Assembly: GCA_045123995.1 (NCBI GenBank)
Contig: JBGVKY010000014.1
Span: 124,001 to 188,000 of the forward strand
Direction of reading: 5' to 3'
Origin: HGM11501 sp045123995
Lineage (GTDB): Bacteria > Bacillota > Clostridia > CAKSNL01 > HGM11501
DNA: 64,000 nt
Every line of letters begins with the position of its first letter. Position 1 is the first letter of the stretch. The notes below the pieces were generated by a model. It ran no database searches, was not told the DNA's origin, and worked only from the letters and a program-made list of their open reading frames with translations. Positions 26,380 through 34,721 of this stretch are shown here, piece after piece. A program made the position numbers and the translations under genes.

Positions 26380-26580
26380 ATGAAACTTACCGTTGACAGA
26401 ATAGAAGAAGGGAAGCTGGTTTTAGTTTTTCCGGACGGAAAAATTAAGAATATGGATATTTCTTTTTGCCCCGGGGCGAAAGAAGGGGATATAATAGAGA
26501 TTTCTATATCTGATAAAGAGACAGAGAGTATAAAAGAAAGAATAAAAGAGAAACTCTCAAGAGTCAAATTTACAAAATAA
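26380..26580 (+). CDS. DUF3006 domain protein
   Basis: A 66-residue acidic and basic mixed protein starting MKLTVDRIEEGKLVLVF, the DUF3006 signature (short beta barrel). It begins 1 bp after the MBL gene stop. DUF3006 genes are often next to ComEC-like hydrolases in Firmicutes; function is unknown. No terminator follows. Confidence 0.8.
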   Translation: MKLTVDRIEEGKLVLVFPDGKIKNMDISFCPGAKEGDIIEISISDKETESIKERIKEKLSRVKFTK

Positions 26581-26594
26581 GACATAAATCTGAC

Positions 26595-26623
26595 TTGACA
26601 AGGATATCTACGTGTGATAATAT
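26595..26623 (+). promoter_or_regulatory. Sigma-A promoter of hemolysin III family gene
   Basis: TTGACA (26595-26600), 17-bp spacer, TAATAT (26618-26623) with TG at 26615-26616. Confidence 0.88.
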
Positions 26624-26665
26624 AGTATTTGATACTATGTCTTGCGGAAAAACGGAGGGATATTG

Positions 26666-27337
26666 ATGGCTTTTGTCAAAAAATTCAACAATCAGTCGCT
26701 GGGGGAGGAAATAGCTAACGGAGTGTCCCATTGTGTGGGTGCACTTTTAGCAATAGCAGGAACGGCGGTGCTTATAGTGGCTGCGGCATTAAAAAGCAGC
26801 GCAATAGGTGTTGTAAGTGCCTCACTTTACGGAGCCAGTCTTATAATTATGTATTGCTTTTCTACATTGTATCATGCTATAACTAACGAAAAGGCAAAAC
26901 GAGTACTTCGGATTTTTGATCATTGTTCAATATATCTTCTGATAGTTGGATCATACATCCCCATAAGCTTGGTAATGATAGGCAAGCTAAGCGGTAAGGT
27001 GGCTTTGGGTTGGACGATTTTCGGAATAAATGCGGCTTGCATGGTTATTGGAATCGTACTTAATGCTATAAATCTTGAAAAGTATAAAAAGATAACTCTT
27101 GCGCTGGATATTTTAATGGGATGGCTTATAATTTTTAGTATAAAATATGTCTGGGAACAAGTTCACCTGGGCGGAATGATTTATCTGGTGTCAGGAGGCC
27201 TTGCCTACACTCTGGGCATAATTTTCTATAAAATTAAAAAGGTTAAATATATGCACTTTATATGGCATCTGTTTGTCCTAGGAGGAAGCATTGCCCATTA
27301 TTTCTTTATACTTTTTTACTGCTTCCCTGAAATGTGA
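26666..27337 (+). CDS. Hemolysin III family / PAQR-type membrane protein
   Basis: Seven-helix membrane protein of 223 residues (TrhA/YqfA, PAQR superfamily). Seen: GEEIANGVSHCVGALLA with the conserved N-terminal His, YCFSTLYHA (helix 2-3 Ser and His), RIFDHCSIYLLIVGSY and, at the end, FIWHLFVLGGSIAHYF with two His, which together form the PAQR zinc site. ATG 26666 follows GGAGGG. Despite the name it is not shown to be a toxin; members affect membrane energetics. Confidence 0.9.
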   Translation: MAFVKKFNNQSLGEEIANGVSHCVGALLAIAGTAVLIVAAALKSSAIGVVSASLYGASLIIMYCFSTLYHAITNEKAKRVLRIFDHCSIYLLIVGSYIPISLVMIGKLSGKVALGWTIFGINAACMVIGIVLNAINLEKYKKITLALDILMGWLIIFSIKYVWEQVHLGGMIYLVSGGLAYTLGIIFYKIKKVKYMHFIWHLFVLGGSIAHYFFILFYCFPEM

Positions 27338-27343
27338 AAAAAT

Positions 27344-27384
27344 AAAAAAATACTGTAACGGAAATTCGTTACAGTATTTTTTTT
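27344..27384. terminator. Bidirectional terminator between hemolysin III gene and icd
   Basis: 10-bp GC-containing stem TACTGTAACG/CGTTACAGTA with GAAATT loop, flanked by a seven-A run and an eight-T run; works for both convergent genes. Confidence 0.9.
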
Positions 27385-28594
27385 ACATCATTTTAGCAAG
27401 GCGGAGGTTAATTTCTTTTAAGAATTCTTCTGTGCCAACCTTTTTCTTTTCGGGAAGGGAGGAAAGGAGGTATAAATCTCCTGTCATGACACCCTCCTCG
27501 ATAGTGTCGATAGTCGCCTTTTCCAGATTATCGGCAAACTTAACAAGCGCAGGAAGATTATCAAGCTCACCGCGTTTACGAAGAGCACCTGTCCAAGCAA
27601 AGAGGGTTGCAACGCTATTGGTTGAGGTAGGCTCGCCCTTTAAGTGCTTGTAATAGTGTCTCTGCACAGTTCCGTGTGCCGCTTCGTATTCGTACACCCC
27701 GTCAGGAGAAACTAATACAGAGGTCATCATAGCAAGGCTTCCGTAGGCTGTTGCAACCATATCACTCATAACGTCGCCGTCATAGTTTTTGCAAGCCCAG
27801 ATATATCCACCCTCGGAACGGATTACTCTGGCAACCGCATCGTCTATAAGGGTGTAGAAATATTCAATTCCTGCTGCGTCAAATTTCTCTTTATATTCTT
27901 TTTCAAAAATTTCATTAAAAATATCTTTGAAGCGATGGTCGTATTTTTTGGAGATGGTATCTTTTGTTGCAAACCATAAATCCTTTTTCATGTCAAGAGC
28001 AAAGTTAAAGCAACTTCTTGCAAAGCTTTCGATAGATTTATCGGTGTTGTGCATGCCCTGAATAATACCATCGGTATCACCGAAAGAATGTATCTTTTCT
28101 CTTACTTCATTTCCATCCTTATCAACGGAAACAAGGTAAGCTTCAGTTCCTTCTTTAACCTGCATTTCGGTATTCTTATATACATCACCGTAAGCGTGAC
28201 GGGCAATGGTGATGGGCTTTGTCCATGTGGGAATGTAAGGAGTAATTCCTTTTACAATAATGGGAGTTCTGAAAACGGTTCCGTCCAAAATAGCACGGAT
28301 TGTTCCGTTAGGAGATTTCCACATTTCCTTTAAGTTATATTCGCCCATTCTTGCGGCATTGGGAGTGATTGTAGCACATTTTACTGCAACGCCGTATTTC
28401 TTTGTAGCCTCGGCTGAGTCTATTGTAACCTGATCGTTTGTTTCATTACGATAGGGAAGTCCTAAATCGTAATATTCTGACTTTAAGTCAACATAAGGGT
28501 AAATTAGAATATCTTTTATCATCTGCCAGATAATTCTGGTCATTTCGTCGCCGTCCATTTCTACAAGCGGTGTAGTCATCTGAATTTTAGTCAT
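27383..28594 (-). CDS. icd: NADP-dependent isocitrate dehydrogenase, eukaryotic-like type
   Basis: Oxidises isocitrate to 2-oxoglutarate. The 403 residues start KIQMTTPLVEMDGDEMTRIIW, the signature of the eukaryotic-like (type II) IDH branch, with VKCATITPNAARMGEY, SPNGTIRAILDGTVFR and AAHGTVQRHYY. The ATG at 28594 is behind AGGAGG. It is 13 bp downstream of acn on the same strand, so the two form an operon supplying 2-oxoglutarate for glutamate synthesis. No citrate synthase is in the window. Confidence 0.95.
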   Translation of the reverse strand: MTKIQMTTPLVEMDGDEMTRIIWQMIKDILIYPYVDLKSEYYDLGLPYRNETNDQVTIDSAEATKKYGVAVKCATITPNAARMGEYNLKEMWKSPNGTIRAILDGTVFRTPIIVKGITPYIPTWTKPITIARHAYGDVYKNTEMQVKEGTEAYLVSVDKDGNEVREKIHSFGDTDGIIQGMHNTDKSIESFARSCFNFALDMKKDLWFATKDTISKKYDHRFKDIFNEIFEKEYKEKFDAAGIEYFYTLIDDAVARVIRSEGGYIWACKNYDGDVMSDMVATAYGSLAMMTSVLVSPDGVYEYEAAHGTVQRHYYKHLKGEPTSTNSVATLFAWTGALRKRGELDNLPALVKFADNLEKATIDTIEEGVMTGDLYLLSSLPEKKKVGTEEFLKEINLRLAKMM

Positions 28595-28607
28595 GATAAT
28601 CCTCCTA

Positions 28608-30536
28608 TCAGAAATTTTCCTTGGTATAGCTTAAAAGACCGCCGGCTAAAATAATTGCTTTTGCACGGTCACTTAATTCACACTTTATATTGATACTTTC
28701 GTTTCCGTTAATAGTAAGAACCAAATCCCTGCCCTCGGAAATAGAGGAAATAAGGTCTTTGATCAAAAGGGTATCGCCCTCTTTGATTTTGTCATAATCA
28801 CTTTCATTTTCGAATGTGCAAGGTAAAATTCCGGCATTGATAAGATTTGAACGATGAATTCTTGCAAAGGATTTGGTTATAACTGCTTTAATTCCAAGAT
28901 GCAAGGGAGCCAGAGCAGCGTGCTCTCTTGAAGAGCCTTGACCGTAGTTCGCACCGCCTACTATAATGCTTGCACCTAAGCTTTCTGCTCTTTCGGGGAA
29001 AGATTCGTCGCACGCGGTAAAGCAGAACTTTGATATAGCAGGAATGTTGGAACGCAAGGGGAGAATTTTTGCGCCTGCAGGCATAATATGGTCAGTTGTT
29101 ATGTTGTCGCCGACCTTAAGGGAGCAGGGAGCTGAAATTTCGTCTTCAAGAGGGCTTGTTTTCGGGAAGGGTTTAATATTAGGACCTCTTAAAACTTCAA
29201 CCTTGTGAGCATCATCGATAGATGCGGGAGGCTCAACCATATTGTCGTTTATCAAGAACTTTTTGGGAAGACGGAACTTAGGCATAGCGCCGAGTGTTCT
29301 GGGGTCTGTAAGTACACCTGTGATGGCGGAAATTGCCGCAACTTCGGGAGATACAAGATAAACCTGACCGTCTTTGGTGCCTGAACGGCCTTCAAAGTTA
29401 CGATTGAAAGTACGAAGAGAAATACCTCCGGAATTTGGAGCCTGGCCCATGCCGATACAGGGACCGCATGCACTTTCCAAAATTCTTGCACCTGAAGCAA
29501 TCATTTTTGATAAAGCTCCGTTTTCGGAAAGCATATTAAGTACTTGCTTGGAGCCTGGAGCGATGGATAAAGAAACATCAGGATGAACGGTTTTACCGTC
29601 TAATATGTGGGCAACCTTAAGCATATCCAAAAGAGAGGAGTTTGTGCAGGAACCTATGCACACCTGATCTATTTTCATGGGACCGATTTCAGAAAGCGTC
29701 TTTACATTATCGGGAGAATGAGGGCAAGCAGCAGAAGGTTCTATTTTGGATAAATCTATTTCTACTGTTTCATCGTACGTAGCATCAATATCTGCCGAAA
29801 GAGGAGTCCAACATTCAGCACGGCCCTGAGCTTTTAAAAATTCCTTTGTAATTAAGTCGGAAGGGAAGATAGAAGTTGTTGCACCAAGCTCTGCGCCCAT
29901 GTTGGTGATGGTGGCACGCTCAGGCACAGACAAGGTCTTGACACCCTCACCTGTGTATTCTATTACCTTACCTACACCGCCTTTAACAGAAAGGCGACGA
30001 AGAACCTCTAAAATAACGTCCTTTGCAGCACACCAGGGAGAAAGCTTCCCTGAAAGAATTACATTTACTACCTTTGGATAGGTTATGTAGTAAGCACCGC
30101 CACCCATGGCAACAGCCACGTCAAGGCCACCGGCACCTATGGCAATCATACCAAGGCCACCGCCTGTGGGAGTATGTGAATCGGAGCCGATTAAAGTCTT
30201 TCCCGGAACACCGAATCGCTCTAAGTGAACCTGATGACAGATTCCGTTGCCCGGACGGGAAAAATAGATTCCGTGTTTTTTGGCAACCGAACCTATAAAG
30301 CGGTGGTCGTCTGCATTTTCAAATCCGCTCTGGAGTGTGTTGTGATCTATGTATGCAACACTTCTTTCAGTTTTAACTCTGGGAACACCCATAGCTTCAA
30401 ATTCAAGATAAGCCATGGTTCCCGTAGCATCCTGAGTAAGTGTCTGGTCAATGCGAATGCCGATTTCACTGCCTTTTTCGGCAATTCCGTCAACAATATG
30501 AGCATTTAAGATTTTTTCTGTTAAAGTAAGTCCCAT
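28608..30536 (-). CDS. acnA: Aconitate hydratase
   Basis: [4Fe-4S] enzyme isomerising citrate and isocitrate. The start is ATG 30536 (MGLTLTEKIL) behind GGAAAGGA; the longer frame reads through the ribosome site. The 642-residue form is the shorter aconitase common in Clostridia. Seen: DSHTPTGGGLGMIAIGAGGLDVA, cluster ligands in CIGSCTNSS and ACGPCIGMGQ, and the swivel domain with ITTDHIMPAGA and GGANYGQGSSREHAA. First gene of acn-icd. Confidence 0.95.
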   Translation of the reverse strand: MGLTLTEKILNAHIVDGIAEKGSEIGIRIDQTLTQDATGTMAYLEFEAMGVPRVKTERSVAYIDHNTLQSGFENADDHRFIGSVAKKHGIYFSRPGNGICHQVHLERFGVPGKTLIGSDSHTPTGGGLGMIAIGAGGLDVAVAMGGGAYYITYPKVVNVILSGKLSPWCAAKDVILEVLRRLSVKGGVGKVIEYTGEGVKTLSVPERATITNMGAELGATTSIFPSDLITKEFLKAQGRAECWTPLSADIDATYDETVEIDLSKIEPSAACPHSPDNVKTLSEIGPMKIDQVCIGSCTNSSLLDMLKVAHILDGKTVHPDVSLSIAPGSKQVLNMLSENGALSKMIASGARILESACGPCIGMGQAPNSGGISLRTFNRNFEGRSGTKDGQVYLVSPEVAAISAITGVLTDPRTLGAMPKFRLPKKFLINDNMVEPPASIDDAHKVEVLRGPNIKPFPKTSPLEDEISAPCSLKVGDNITTDHIMPAGAKILPLRSNIPAISKFCFTACDESFPERAESLGASIIVGGANYGQGSSREHAALAPLHLGIKAVITKSFARIHRSNLINAGILPCTFENESDYDKIKEGDTLLIKDLISSISEGRDLVLTINGNESINIKCELSDRAKAIILAGGLLSYTKENF

Positions 30537-30559
30537 AAAAACTGTCCTTTCCAATAAAA

Positions 30560-30593
30560 AATAGAGTAATAGACAAAAAACTATCACTCTATT
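30560..30593. promoter_or_regulatory. Inverted repeat over acn transcription start, candidate operator
   Basis: Arms 30560-30572 and 30581-30593 match at 12 of 13 positions around an 8-bp A-rich spacer. The right arm overlaps the -10 box (30591-30596) by three bases and the predicted start near 30584 lies inside it, so the repeat would act as DNA rather than as a full RNA hairpin. Confidence 0.5.
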
Positions 30594-30619
30594 GTATCAC
30601 AAAAACCTCATTATGTCAA
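30591..30619 (-). promoter_or_regulatory. Sigma-A promoter of acn-icd
   Basis: Reading on the minus strand: TTGACA (30614-30619), 17-bp spacer, TACAAT (30591-30596) with TGA extended -10. Confidence 0.88.
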
Positions 30620-30623
30620 TGAA

Positions 30624-31088
30624 TCAGAGGGAATATTCTGTGTCTTTGAAAAGATTTTCTGAGAGAATTGCATAACGTGCCAATTCGTCACAACGCTCGT
30701 TTTCAGCGTGTCCGTCATGGCCCTTTACCCAATGAAAGGTAACCTCATGCATTTCTAAAAGGGGAATAAGCTTTTGCCACAGGTCAACATTCAAAACCTT
30801 GCTTTTATCAGACTTTCTCCAACCCTTTTCCTGCCATGAGGAAAGCCAGCCCTTTAATATGGCGTCGGTAAGATATTTTGAATCACTGTATAAATCAACC
30901 AAGCAAGGCTCCTTTAATGCTTCCAGTCCCCTTATGGCTGCCAAAAGCTCCATCCTGTTATTGGTAGTAAGCATATAGCCCTCTGAAAATTCCTTTTCGT
31001 GGCCGTTATATTTAAGAATAACACCGAAACCGCCTTTTCCGGGATTACCCGAGCAGGCTCCGTCGGTAAAAAGTTCTACTTTTTTCAT
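30624..31088 (-). CDS. rnhA: Ribonuclease HI
   Basis: Degrades the RNA strand of RNA-DNA hybrids. The 154 residues carry the catalytic Asp of FTDGACSGNPGKGGFG, Glu of NNRMELLAAI, Asp of YSDSKYL and the C-terminal ENERCDELA Asp, plus the basic-protrusion segment GWRKSDKSKVLNVDLW of the HI type. It starts 4 bp after xpt and is likely co-transcribed. Confidence 0.95.
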   Translation of the reverse strand: MKKVELFTDGACSGNPGKGGFGVILKYNGHEKEFSEGYMLTTNNRMELLAAIRGLEALKEPCLVDLYSDSKYLTDAILKGWLSSWQEKGWRKSDKSKVLNVDLWQKLIPLLEMHEVTFHWVKGHDGHAENERCDELARYAILSENLFKDTEYSL

Positions 31089-31092
31089 AAAA

Positions 31093-31665
31093 TCAATCCC
31101 TGAAAGTTATTTGTCCGTCTTTTATTTCGTCGATTATGGCAAGGGATTCAAGACGTATTCCCATATCCCTGATTAGCTTGCCGCCTTCCTGGAAGCCTTT
31201 TTCGATGGCAATGCCGATACCCTCAAGTTTAGCACCGCTCTGATTAACAATATCCAAAAGTCCTTTAACCGCCTGCCCGTTAGCTAAAAAGTCATCAAGA
31301 ATAAGAACTGTGTCTTTTTCGGATAAGTATTCCTTTGATACCCTTATCTGCCTGGAAACGCCTTTAGTATAAGAAAATACTTCAGCAGTATAGGCATCTG
31401 TGCATATGTTTTTGGGATTGCCCTTTTTTGCAAACACAACAGGGACATTAAATAAAAGTCCGGCAACGGCAGCGATAGCAATGCCCGAAGCCTCTGCTGT
31501 CAGTATTTTGGTTATTTTATCAGACGGGAAAAGGCGACGGAATTCCTTTCCCATTTCATAAAGAAGTGAAACATCAAGCTGATGATTCAAAAACATATCT
31601 ACCTTTACAATTCCACCGTCAAGCAAAAGGGCGGTATCCTTGATTTTTTCTTTCAGAAGCTCCAT
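31093..31665 (-). CDS. xpt: Xanthine phosphoribosyltransferase
   Basis: Purine salvage enzyme making XMP from xanthine and PRPP. 190 residues with MELLKEKIKDTALLLDGGIVKVDMFLNHQ N-terminus in part, LTAEASGIAIA and the PRPP loop VLILDDFLANGQA. GAGAGGGG precedes the ATG. The leader is too short for a purine riboswitch, unlike many Firmicute xpt genes. Confidence 0.94.
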   Translation of the reverse strand: MELLKEKIKDTALLLDGGIVKVDMFLNHQLDVSLLYEMGKEFRRLFPSDKITKILTAEASGIAIAAVAGLLFNVPVVFAKKGNPKNICTDAYTAEVFSYTKGVSRQIRVSKEYLSEKDTVLILDDFLANGQAVKGLLDIVNQSGAKLEGIGIAIEKGFQEGGKLIRDMGIRLESLAIIDEIKDGQITFRD

Positions 31666-31692
31666 TAAAACAACCCCTCTCGTATTTTAATA

Positions 31693-31721
31693 ATTATACC
31701 AAAAAAATGTAGAAAAAACAA
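31693..31721 (-). promoter_or_regulatory. Promoter of xpt-rnhA
   Basis: Minus strand TTGTTT (31716-31721), 17-bp spacer, TATAAT (31693-31698). Confidence 0.65.
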
Positions 31722-31728
31722 GAGAAAT

Positions 31729-31762
31729 AATAAAAAAGTGCGGAAATTTCTTTCCGCACTTT
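31729..31762 (-). terminator. Rho-independent terminator of serC-serA
   Basis: 12-bp perfect stem (31735-31746 with 31751-31762) around TTTC, followed on the minus strand by six T residues. Confidence 0.9.
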
Positions 31763-31765
31763 CCA

Positions 31766-32926
31766 TTATATAATTCTTACTTTAATAACACCATCAAGAG
31801 CTTCAATTTTGGAAATAAGCTCTGCATTGGGAGTGGAAGCTGTTTCAATCATTGTATAAGCAATATCTTTCTTGCTCTTATTTATGATGTTTTCGATGTT
31901 GAAAGAAGCATCTGAGAAAATTGTAGTGAAGCTACTTATCATTGCAGGAACGTTTTTATGTATAATAGTCGTTCTCTTGAATCCTGAAGCGGGAAGCTCG
32001 CAATTGGGAAGATTAACAGAGTTTGAGATGTTTCCGTTTTCAAGGTAGTTTATAAGTTCCTTGCTTGCCATTATTGCACAGTTATCTTCAGATTCTTCGC
32101 TGGAAGCTCCAAGATGGGGGATACAGATTGTGTTTTTCATTCTTAAAACTTCTTCTGAGGGGAAGTCTGTTATATATGTTTTAATGGTTCCGCTTCCTAT
32201 AGCAAAAGAAAGAGATTCTGTATCAACCAATTCTCCTCTTGCGAAGTTTAAGAGTCTCACTCCGTTTTTCATAGACTTGAAAAGGTCGGAATTGAAAATT
32301 CCTCTGGTAGAATCGTTAAGAGGCATATGAATTGTTATATAATCTGCTTCCTTAACTGCTTCTTCTAATGTAGAAGCAATCTGACATCTGGGGTCTAAGT
32401 GAAGAGCGTTACCTACAGAAAGGAAAGGGTCATATCCCACAACATGCATACCAAGACGATGTGCTGCATTTGCAACCATTGCCCCGATAGCACCGAGTCC
32501 TATAACACTTAAGGTTTTGCCTGAAATTTCGTTTCCTGCAAAATTGCCCTTACCTTTTTCAACCAAAGCGGGAACGTTGTCGCCTTCGCCGATTAAGGTC
32601 TTTGCCCATTCGATGCCACCAACAACATCACGGGAAGCTAAGAAAAGAGCACCGATAACCAGTTCCTTAACTGCATTTGCATTTGCACCGGGAGTGTTAA
32701 AAACAACGATACCCTTTTCTGTGCACTTGTCAATGGGAATATTATTCACCCCTGCACCGGCTCTTGCTACAGCCTTTAAGGACTCAGGAAGCTCCATGTC
32801 GTGCATTTTGAAGCTTCGGAGTATTATTCCATCGGGATTTTCCATAGAGTCGGAAATGGTGTAGTTTTCATTAAAGTTCTTAAGACCGCAGGCTGCAATC
32901 TTATTAAGAGTAAGAATATTGAACAT
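31766..32926 (-). CDS. serA: D-3-phosphoglycerate dehydrogenase
   Basis: First enzyme of serine synthesis, oxidising 3-phosphoglycerate with NAD. Start at ATG 32926 behind AAGAAGGT, giving 386 residues. Seen: VARAGAGVNNIPID, VIGLGAIGAMVANAA (NAD site), FARGELVD with the catalytic Arg, IPHLGASSEESEDN with the catalytic His, and a C-terminal ACT domain (about 310-386) for allosteric control. It follows serC by 22 bp. Confidence 0.94.
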   Translation of the reverse strand: MFNILTLNKIAACGLKNFNENYTISDSMENPDGIILRSFKMHDMELPESLKAVARAGAGVNNIPIDKCTEKGIVVFNTPGANANAVKELVIGALFLASRDVVGGIEWAKTLIGEGDNVPALVEKGKGNFAGNEISGKTLSVIGLGAIGAMVANAAHRLGMHVVGYDPFLSVGNALHLDPRCQIASTLEEAVKEADYITIHMPLNDSTRGIFNSDLFKSMKNGVRLLNFARGELVDTESLSFAIGSGTIKTYITDFPSEEVLRMKNTICIPHLGASSEESEDNCAIMASKELINYLENGNISNSVNLPNCELPASGFKRTTIIHKNVPAMISSFTTIFSDASFNIENIINKSKKDIAYTMIETASTPNAELISKIEALDGVIKVRII

Positions 32927-32948
32927 GTAAATCTGACCTTCTTTTAAA

Positions 32949-34031
32949 TTATTTATTTTCGCTTTCAAACTTCTTCATAAAGTCGATTAAGGCAACTACA
33001 CCCTCCTTGGGCATAGCGTTGTATATGCTTGCACGCATACCACCAACAGAACGATGACCCTTAAGGTTTACGAAACCTGCCTTCTTGGACTCGGAAACGA
33101 ATTTTGCATCAAGATCTTCGTTGCCTGTGATGAAAGGAATGTTCATTAAGGAACGGTCCTTCTTCTCAACTGTTCCGCGGAAGAGAGAAGATGAGTCTAA
33201 GTAATCGTAGAAAAGCTGAGCCTTTTCTTCGTTTATCTTCTGCATAACAGAAATACCGCCCATATCACGAATCCACTCCAGTACAAGCTTGCAGATGTAT
33301 ATATTGTAACAGGGAGGAGTGTTAAACATAGAACCGTTTTCAGAATGAGTAACGTAGTTAAACATTGTGGGAGTATTATCCATTGCGTTACCTAAAAGGT
33401 CATCACGGATAATGGCGATTGTAAGACCTGCGGGAGCTACGTTTTTCTGAGCACCTGCATATAAAAGTCCGAAACGGGAGACATCAATCTTCTGAGATAA
33501 AATCATGGAAGAAATGTCTCCTACTAAAGGCACGTTGCCTGTATCAGGAATATCCACGTATCTTGTACCATAGATTGTGTTATTCATACAAATATGTACA
33601 AAGTCTGCCTCGGGGTCAAACATATCCTTTGACAATTCGGGAATGTATGAGAAAGTCTTATCGGCACTTGAAGCAACTTCTCTTGCCGCAAGGAATCGCT
33701 TGCCTTCTCCGTAAGCTTTTTTTGCCCACTGACCTGTAATTACATAATCAGCCTTTTTATTCTTGTTGCCTAAGTTCATGGGAACCATGGTGAACTGGCT
33801 TGAAGCACCACCCTGGAGGAAAAGAACCTTATAGTTATCGGGAATTTCCATTACCTCACGGAGAAGTGCTTCGGCACCCTCGATAATGGGAGCATATTCC
33901 TTGGAACGATGGCTCATTTCCATAACGCTCTGGCCTGTGCCTTCGTAGTTAAGCATTTCGCTTGCAGCCTTTTCCAGAACGGAAACAGGGAGCATGGAAG
34001 GTCCGGCCGAAAAATTGTAAACTCTGTCCAT
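32949..34031 (-). CDS. serC: Phosphoserine aminotransferase
   Basis: PLP enzyme converting 3-phosphohydroxypyruvate to phosphoserine. Start ATG 34031 (MDRVYNFSAGPS) behind GGAGG. The 360 residues show NFSAGPSMLP, GGASSQFTMVPMNL, YAGAQKNVAPAGL with the PLP Lys, and HRSVGGMRASIYNA. First gene of serC-serA; no phosphoserine phosphatase is adjacent. Confidence 0.96.
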   Translation of the reverse strand: MDRVYNFSAGPSMLPVSVLEKAASEMLNYEGTGQSVMEMSHRSKEYAPIIEGAEALLREVMEIPDNYKVLFLQGGASSQFTMVPMNLGNKNKKADYVITGQWAKKAYGEGKRFLAAREVASSADKTFSYIPELSKDMFDPEADFVHICMNNTIYGTRYVDIPDTGNVPLVGDISSMILSQKIDVSRFGLLYAGAQKNVAPAGLTIAIIRDDLLGNAMDNTPTMFNYVTHSENGSMFNTPPCYNIYICKLVLEWIRDMGGISVMQKINEEKAQLFYDYLDSSSLFRGTVEKKDRSLMNIPFITGNEDLDAKFVSESKKAGFVNLKGHRSVGGMRASIYNAMPKEGVVALIDFMKKFESENK

Positions 34032-34087
34032 ATCAAAAACCTCCAAAATTAAATAAATACAAAATCAATATAGCATATAACTATAAT

Positions 34088-34101
34088 GTTATAATTATAA
34101 C
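34088..34101. repeat. 14-bp palindrome over the serC -10 box
   Basis: GTTATAATTATAAC is perfectly palindromic and contains the -10 hexamer of the serC promoter; may be chance in AT-rich DNA or an operator. Confidence 0.4.
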
Positions 34102-34122
34102 AATAAAAAGATAGATAGTCAA
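34094..34122 (-). promoter_or_regulatory. Sigma-A promoter of serC-serA
   Basis: Minus strand TTGACT (34117-34122), 17-bp spacer, TATAAT (34094-34099). Confidence 0.85.
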
Positions 34123-34135
34123 CACAAAAAAGCGA

Positions 34136-34654
34136 TTAACTTAAATTTTTTATAATATCTTTATATATTTTTTCTGCATTCTTCTTGAATTCCGATGCAG
34201 CTTTGGCTGCCGAGTCCTTTGTGGGAAAAACCAAGGACATGGAAAAAATAGGAATTCCAGCTTCGGTAATTTCGGAAAAAAGGTCAAAAGAACCCATTCT
34301 GTTCTCCTTGAACTCAGATGTAACCGAAAGGGATTCGACTTCTTTCTTCCTTACGGATTTAATGGAATTTATTATTTCTTCCTTTACTGAGAAAGGCAAA
34401 TCCTTTGAAAAAAGCATGGAAGCATTTAGGCCTTTCTGACTTACTATATATTTTCCTTTTTCTGTGGCAGGAGTTAAAAGTCCCGTGTCTTCAAGCTCGG
34501 CAAAACACTGTGCTGTCTGGAAATAGTCAGCATAGCCTCCCGAAAGAATTATATCGCTGATGTCGGAGATTGAAACGGGACGCTTGAAATTTTGTGAAAT
34601 AAATAGTATAATAAGTTTTAGATCTAAAGAGTCATTAAAAAAGTAACCTGACAA
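34136..34654 (-). CDS. DUF4364 family protein, winged-helix-like
   Basis: A 172-residue protein of the DUF4364 type. The N-terminal 80 residues (LKLIILFISQNF..PVSISDISDIIL....YFQTAQCFAELEDTGLLT) look like a winged helix DNA-binding domain; the C-terminal part is a mixed alpha/beta domain. I take the TTG at 34654 as start because it is 9 bp after AAAGGA; a GTG at 34663 sits against that site. It may be a regulator, but target genes are unknown; serC lies just downstream with its own promoter. Confidence 0.75.
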   Translation of the reverse strand: MSGYFFNDSLDLKLIILFISQNFKRPVSISDISDIILSGGYADYFQTAQCFAELEDTGLLTPATEKGKYIVSQKGLNASMLFSKDLPFSVKEEIINSIKSVRKKEVESLSVTSEFKENRMGSFDLFSEITEAGIPIFSMSLVFPTKDSAAKAASEFKKNAEKIYKDIIKNLS

Positions 34655-34677
34655 AGTTCTCACTTCCTTTAACTTTC

Positions 34678-34706
34678 AGTATATCACATTTTTCTATGCA
34701 TTGCAA
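34678..34706 (-). promoter_or_regulatory. Promoter of DUF4364 gene
   Basis: Minus strand TTGCAA (34701-34706), 17-bp spacer, TATACT (34678-34683). Confidence 0.6.
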
Positions 34707-34721
34707 GAAGGAGTTGTATTT

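Noticed and set aside
31666..31765. Purine riboswitch upstream of xpt
   Set aside because: The leader between promoter and ATG is under 30 nt and lacks any aptamer sequence.
34032..34135. T-box leader for serC-serA
   Set aside because: The promoter gives a leader of only about 55 nt with no T-box sequence or terminator.
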